Source: Elephas maximus indicus
Lineage: Eukaryota; Chordata; Mammalia; Proboscidea; Elephantidae
DNA length: 64,000 nt
Assembly (NCBI RefSeq): GCF_024166365.1
Contig: NC_064839.1
Span: forward strand, 33,058,378-33,122,377
Reading direction: 5' to 3'
Shown here: piece by piece, positions 58,689-64,000 of the stretch
How the letters are laid out: every line of letters begins with the position of its first letter
How positions within the stretch are numbered: position 1 is the first letter of the stretch
Made by a program: the position numbers and the translations under genes
The notes under the pieces: model-generated
Told to the model about the DNA's origin: nothing
Database searches by the model: none
What the model saw: the letters and a program-made list of their open reading frames with translations, nothing else

Positions 58689-58895
58689 TAGGGTCTGGTG
58701 GCACAATGATTAAGCGCTCAGCTGCTAAAGGTAAGGTTGGCGGTTCAAATCCACTCAGCGGCTCTGCGGGAGAAAGACCTGGTGATCCACTTCCGTAAAA
58801 ATTACATGCAGAAAACCCTACAGGATAGTTCTATTCTGTCTCATGGGGTTGCTCTGAGTCGGAATCAACTCAAACAGCACCCAACAAGAATAACC
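58689..58895 (+). mobile_element. AfroSINE
   Basis: GGTCTGGTGGCACAATGATT, GAGAAAGACCTGGTGATCCA, GCTCTGAGTCGGAATCAACT, tail CACCCAACAAGAATAA. Confidence 0.88.
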
Positions 58896-58932
58896 TGGAT
58901 TTAAGTTTCAGTTTGCCAGTTGCTAACTGGGT

Positions 58933-59108
58933 GTGGGAGTGCGGTGTAATGAATTACTTAATACAGCCCTTCTGGCCATGGCCTTGTAACTCCCACCCAG
59001 GTGAATGGGTAGGACTGTGTGATAGGTTAATTGTGGCCCACCAAAGGGACTGCTCAGTTTTGCCATCCCTCTAGGTTTGAAATGAACTACTCCAGAGGGG
59101 TGAAAGAG
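58933..59108 (+). mobile_element. ERVL-type LTR remnant
   Basis: GGTGTAATGAATTACTTAAT, TGGCCCACCAAAGGGACTGC and CAGTTTTGCCATCCCTCTAG match the first part of the 3' LTR at 33216-33480. The remainder is absent, cut where old-L1-associated sequence begins. Confidence 0.65.
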
Positions 59109-59586
59109 TTGCCAGACCTGACCTGTCGGGAACCAACAGCCTGCAGGCCAGATCGCCTGGTGTGCACGGTAAGGCAAGCAGTAATGCTTGGGATGCGTTT
59201 TCCACGTGGGAGAGACCGAGCGGCAGAGAGTTTACTCAGGCCTCCAGAACCAGTGAAAAGCAGCACTCAATCAGCAAAAGATAAGTACTTGCGTCTAACC
59301 TACCTCATAGATCAAAAAACACCACTACAGGAAAAACCTCTCTCTCATTTACCTGCCCCCTCCCCCCTCTGCACCGGGGCGGGGCCCAGGCCAGCTTCAG
59401 AGATTGCTGCATCCCCTGGGCAGGAAGTAAGACCCGTCATGTGCCCTAAGCCATTCTCCTGGCCTTGGAGAGGGAACAAATTAACAAACAGGAAAAAATA
59501 ATCTGCCAGCTTCCCTAAACTGGGAATTCAGGGCAGGCACAGCTCCTTTGCTTAGGCACAGGCATAAGGGGTCCATGGTCTTTGAA
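59109..59586 (+). other. sequence between LTR remnant and old L1, origin unclear
   Basis: It matches neither the LTR nor the TSD-defined start of the older minus L1. It could be an extended L1 5' UTR or a separate piece. A 156-codon open frame (59031-59501) crosses the LTR border and is taken as chance. Confidence 0.4.
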
Positions 59587-61984
59587 TGCCTTTCACCCCT
59601 GCATAGGCTGTATGAGCCTATTTCAACAGCATAGGCCCTTATTAGTGCAGTACAACAGGGAATATACCTGAAGCCTAACTTCAATTGTATCAGCTATCTG
59701 GTGGAGTGACAGGTCCTCTCTGCCTATTAAGCAGGGTCCTTACCTACCCATATCAGGGGCCTGAGGATTGGTGGTTCCACCCATGCCACCTAGCTACCGG
59801 AAACAGGGGTCCAAGAATAAGTGGTGCCTCCCAGTCCTTACAGCCAACAGCATTGGTTACCCAGAATCCAGCTGCAAAACCCACCCACCTAGGCACTCTA
59901 GGGAACAGGGACACACCTTCCCCCCAGACACTCAGGGGCAGCTGTCAGCCTCCTGCCTTGCTCAGCTCGTGACCCCTACTACAGCCAGATACCTGTGCCT
60001 ACACCAATCACCCCTGCCCATCTAGGACTGTAGGTGAGAACCTGCACCACACACTTGGTGACCAACTAGCTGGACACCTGAGCTGAATCCATACAAGAAA
60101 AGTAAACAGACTCCTGAACTCACATCTCTAGTAACAGATCTAACCACCTGATGACAGGACGTTAGAGCTTCAAAGGCACCAATAATCAAACTGCCTCACA
60201 CGAGCAACCTATTTGGGCATATCGAAACAAAACAAGAAGCTAGGACAGAGTAAGCAAACGTAAAATAAATAAATAATATAATAACTTATTGATGGCTCAG
60301 AGGCAACAGTCAATATCAAATCACATACAGAGGCAGACCATGATGGCTTTAGCAAGCTCCCAAAACAACAAATCAAGAAATCTTCTGGAGGAAGAGATCT
60401 TCCTGTGATTACTAGAGGTAGAATACAAAAGACTAATGTGCAGAACTCTTCGAGATCAGGCAAAATCCAGAACAAGCCAAGGAATACACAGACAAAGCAA
60501 GAAAGGAACTTAAGAAGAATATAGAAAAGCATAATGACAAATTTAACAGGACGGAAGAATCCATAGAGAAACAGCAAACAAATCCACATGATTAACAATA
60601 AAATCTCAGAATTATACAACTCAATAGAAAGTCATAGGAGCAGAATTTAGGCAATGGAAGTCAGAATGAGTGAGACTGAAGATAAAGCACTTGATGCCAA
60701 CTTATCTGAGGAAAAATCAGGTAAAAGAATTTAAAAAATGAAGAAATCCTAAAAATTATGTGGGACTCTACCAAGAGGAATAATCTACGAGTGACTAGAG
60801 TACCAGAACAGGAGGGGATAACAGAAGCTACAGAGAGCATTGCTGAAGATCTGCTGGCAGAAAACTTCCCTGATACCGTGAAAGATAAGAAGGTATCTAT
60901 CCAAGATGCTCACTGAACCTGACACAAGGTAGATGCCAAAAGAAAGTCACCAAGACATATTATAATCAAACTTGCCAAAACCAAAGATAAAGAGAGAATT
61001 TTAAGAGCAGCTAGGGATAAACAAAAAGTGATCTACAAAGAAGAAGAGTCAGTAAGACTAAACTCAGACTACTCAGCAAAAACCATGCAGACAAGAAGGA
61101 ATGGAATGACACATATAAAGCATTGAAGGAAAAAAAACTGCCAGCCACGAATTACATATCCAGCAAAACTGTGTCTCAGATATGATGGAGAAATCAGAGC
61201 ATTTCCAGATAGACAGAAGTTTAGAGAATCTGCAAAAACAAAACAAAAATTACAAGAAATACCAAAGGGAGTCCTCCAGTTAGAAAATCAATAACATCAG
61301 ATAACAACCCCAGACTAGAATACAGGACAGAGCAACCAGATATCAACCTAGATGGGTAGGTCACAAAAATAAATCAAAGCTAAAACACTGAAAATAGGGA
61401 AGCAAAGATGACAATATGTAAAGATGACTACATTAAAACAGAAAAGAGGCACTAAAAAATACAGTCATAAATCTTTCATATGGAGAGGAAGTCAAGGAGA
61501 TACAAAGAAATAAAAGATTGGTTTAAACTTACAAAAATAGGGGTAAATATTAAGGTAACAACAAAGGAAACTAACAATCCTACACATCAAAATAAAAAAC
61601 AAGAAAAACATAAAGACTCGGCAAATACAAAATCAACAACAATGAAAAAGATGAAAAGAAAATACGTAAAGAAAAACAACTCAGCACAGAAAATTAAGTG
61701 GAGCAAAGAAACTGTCAACAGCACACACACAAAAAAGGACATCAAAATAACAGCACTAAACTCATACTTATCATTAATTATGCTGAATATAAATGGACTA
61801 AACGCACCAATAAAGAGAAAGAGTGGCAGAATGGATTAAAAAAAAAAAAAAAACACGATCCATCTATATGCTGCCTACAAGGGACACACCTTAGTTAGAC
61901 TCAAAGACATGAACAAACTAAAATGCAAAGGATGGAAAAAAAAAAATTACCAAGCAAACAACAATCAAAAAAAGACCTGGAGCC
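59587..61984 (+). mobile_element. older L1, plus strand, cut by a young L1
   Basis: 5' UTR 59587-60291 (homologous to 51607-52293), decayed ORF1 60292-61290, spacer, and the start of ORF2 at about 61740 ([22 protein letters not shown]). It stops at about 61984 inside the endonuclease part, where a younger L1 is inserted. The rest is expected beyond the window. Confidence 0.85.
60292..61290 (+). pseudogene. older L1 ORF1, decayed
   Basis: ATGGCTCAGAGGCAACAGTC matches the start of the other ORF1 copies. Later pieces such as CAGCAAAACTGTGTCTCAGA follow the C-terminal domain. Many stops (for example TGATTACTAG near 60409) and frame shifts; no product. Confidence 0.75.
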
Positions 61985-62215
61985 AGGCGGGGCCAAGATG
62001 GCGGACTAGGTAGACGCTACCTCGGATCCCTCTTGCAACAAAGACTCGGAAAAACAAGTGAATCGATCACATACATAACAATCTACGAACCCTGAACAAC
62101 AAACACAGACTTAGAGACGGAGAACGAACTAATACGGGGAAGCAGCAATTGTTTTCAGAGCCAGGAGCCAGCGTACCAGTCAGCGGATTTTCTGGAAAAA
62201 CTAGTTTCCCAGTGA

Positions 62216-63231
62216 TGGCTCGGAGACAGCAGTCCATATCAAACCACATAAAGAAGCAGACCATGACAGCTTCTCCAACCCCCCAAACAAAAGAATCAAA
62301 ATCTTTCCCAAATGAAGATACAATCCTGGAATTATCAGATACAGAATATAAAAAACTAATTTACAGAATGCTTCAAGACATCACAAACGAAATAAGGCAA
62401 ACTGCAGAAAAAGCCAAGGAACACACCGATAAAACTGTTGAAGAACTCAAAAAGATTATTCAAGAACATAGTGGAAAAATCAATAAGCTGCAAGAATCCA
62501 TAGAGAGACAGCATGTAGAAATCCAAAAGATTAACAATAAAATTACAGAATTAGACAACGCAATAGGAAGTCAGAGGAGCAGACTCGAGCAATTAGAATG
62601 CAGACTGGGACATCTGGAGGACCAGGGAATCAACACCAACATAGTTAAAAAAATATCAGATAAAAGAATTTAAAAAAATGAAGAAACCCTAAGAACCATG
62701 TCGGACTCTATCAAGAAGGATAACCTGCGGGTGATTGGAGTTCCAGAACAGGGAGGGGGGACAGAAAACACAGAGAAAATAGTTGAAGAACTCCTGACAC
62801 AAAACTTCCCTGACATCATGAAAGACGAAAGGATATCTATCCAAGATGCTCATCGAACCCCATTTAAGATTGATCCAAAAAGAAAAACACCAAGACATAT
62901 TATCATCAAACTCGCTAAAACCAAAGATAAACAGAAAATTTTAAAAGCAGCCAGGGAGAAAAGAAACGTTTCCTTCAAGGGAGAATCAATAAGAATAAGT
63001 TCAGACTACTCAGCAGAAACCATGCAGGCAAGAAGGCAATGGGACAACATATACAGAGCACTGAAGGAGAAAAACTGCCAGCCAAGGATCATATATCCAG
63101 CAAAACTCTCTCTGAAATATGAAGGCGAAATTAAGATATTTACAGATAAACATAAGTTTAGAGAATTTGCAAAAACCAAACCAAAGCTACAAGAAATACT
63201 AAAGGATATTGTTTGGTCAGAAAACCAATAA
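62216..63231 (+). pseudogene. young L1 ORF1 with internal stop
   Basis: Coiled-coil half from MARRQQSISNHIKKQT to KISDKRI, then TAA at 62671-62673, then the same frame continues (KNEETLRTMSDSIKK, NLRVIGVPEQ) to a stop at 63229-63231. The only break is this stop, directly between the coiled coil and RRM. An ATG at 62698 could start the second half alone. Confidence 0.85.
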
Positions 63232-63691
63232 TATCAGATACCAGCACAACACAAGGTCACAAAACAGAACGTCCTGATATCAACTCAAATAGGGAAATCA
63301 CAAAAACAAACAAATTAAGATTAATTAAAAAAAAAAAAAACACATAACAGGGAATCATGGAAGTCAATAGGTAAAAGATCACAATAATCAAAAAGAGGGA
63401 CTAAATACAGGAGGCATTGAACTCCCATATGGAGAGTGATACAAGGCGATATAGAACGATACAAGTTAGGTTTTTACTTAGAAAAATAGGGGTAAATAAT
63501 AAGGTAACCACAAAAAGGTATAACAACTCCATAACTCAAGATAAAAGCCAAGAAAAATGTAACGACTCAACTAACATAAAGTCAAACACTATGAAAATGA
63601 GGATCTCACAATTTACTAAGAAAAACGTCTCAGCACAAAAAAGTATGTGCAAAAATGAAATGGCCAACAACACACATGAAAAGGCATCAAA

Positions 63692-64000
63692 ATGACAGCA
63701 CTAAAAACTTATTTATCTATAATTACGCTGAATGTAAATGGACTAAATGCACCAATAAAGAGACAGAGAGTCACGGACTGGATAAAGAAACACGATCCAT
63801 CTATATGCTGCCTACAAGACACACCTTAGACTTAGAGACACAAACAAACTAAAACTCAAAGGATGGAAAAAAATATATCAAGCAAACAATAAGCAAAAAA
63901 GAAGAGGAGTAGCAATATTAATTTCTGACAAAATAGACTTTAGACTTAAATCCACCACAAAGGATAAAGAAGGACACTATATAATGATAAAAGGGACAAT
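63692..64000 (+). pseudogene. young L1 ORF2, 5' part
   Basis: Begins at the ATG matching 40200 (MTALKTY...). Within the first 70 codons it carries a small deletion relative to 40200-40500: CTACAAGACACACC near 63812 against CTACAAGAGACACACC, which shifts the frame. Continues past the window. Confidence 0.8.

Larger units (their letters stand above)
61985..64000 (+). mobile_element. young L1, plus strand, runs off the window
   Basis: Starts with GGCGGGGCCAAGATGGCGGA and follows the copy at 38494 almost base for base through ORF1 and into ORF2. Inserted into the older L1 just after AAAAAGACCTGGAG. The 3' end lies beyond the window. CMTM4 intron 1, antisense to the gene. Confidence 0.92.

Noticed and set aside
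59031-59501. 156-codon open frame near the old L1
   Set aside because: Crosses the border between an LTR remnant and other sequence, so it cannot be an old conserved gene.
62650-62680. Classical -1 ribosomal slippage site in L1 ORF1 at TTTAAAAAAA
   Set aside because: The zero-frame codons (ATT TAA) do not form the X-XXY-YYZ pattern, and both flanks are already in the same frame.

Overview
The window is mammalian nuclear DNA, most probably from an elephant or another afrotherian. The main evidence is about twenty copies of the afrotherian tRNA-derived SINE (AfroSINE), recognisable by its box-B-like motif, the internal block CCCTATGGGGCAGTTCTACT and the tail GAGTCGGAATCGACTCGACGG. They occur with L1 LINEs and old mammalian repeats (MIR, MER5, ERVL-type LTRs). 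There is no operon structure, CRISPR array or bacterial signal. Nearly all open frames are repeat-derived or chance frames; the real host genes are spliced.

Two host genes of the chemokine-like-factor MARVEL family lie tail to tail, as CMTM3 and CMTM4 do on human 16q. CMTM3 (+) is complete in five coding exons: 12423-12563, 16229-16384, 17464-17559, 18009-18156 and 21082-21110. It encodes an inferred 189 residues, starts in a CpG island, and ends near an ATTAAA signal at 22256-22261. CMTM4 (-) is partial. Its exons at 55222-55046, 35014-34916 and 30938-30774 code for the last 146 residues of the inferred 208-residue form; the first exon lies to the right of the window. A homologue of the human alternative last exon is visible at about 25656-25565, but it is broken.

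Layout. 1-12 kb: intergenic, a patchwork of old L1, ERVL/MaLR-type LTRs, AfroSINEs and MIRs, with a TG/AG microsatellite just before the CpG island. 12-22.3 kb: CMTM3. 22.3-23 kb: short convergent intergenic gap. 23-30.9 kb: repeat-poor 3' region of CMTM4. 31-34.1 kb: ERVL-type provirus remnant in intron 3. 35-55 kb: intron 2, carrying two full-length L1s in tail-to-tail orientation (38.5-45.0 kb plus; 45.3-52.3 kb minus). 55.2-64 kb: intron 1, carrying an LTR remnant and an old L1 split by a young L1 that runs off the right edge.

Both genes encode four-pass MARVEL membrane proteins that act in vesicle and receptor trafficking. I found no clear new biological system. The best leads are the broken CMTM4 alternative exon, a shifted donor that lengthens the CMTM3 tail, an in-frame stop shared by several L1 ORF1 copies at the coiled-coil/RRM boundary, and a complete 5' UTR change between old and young L1s.
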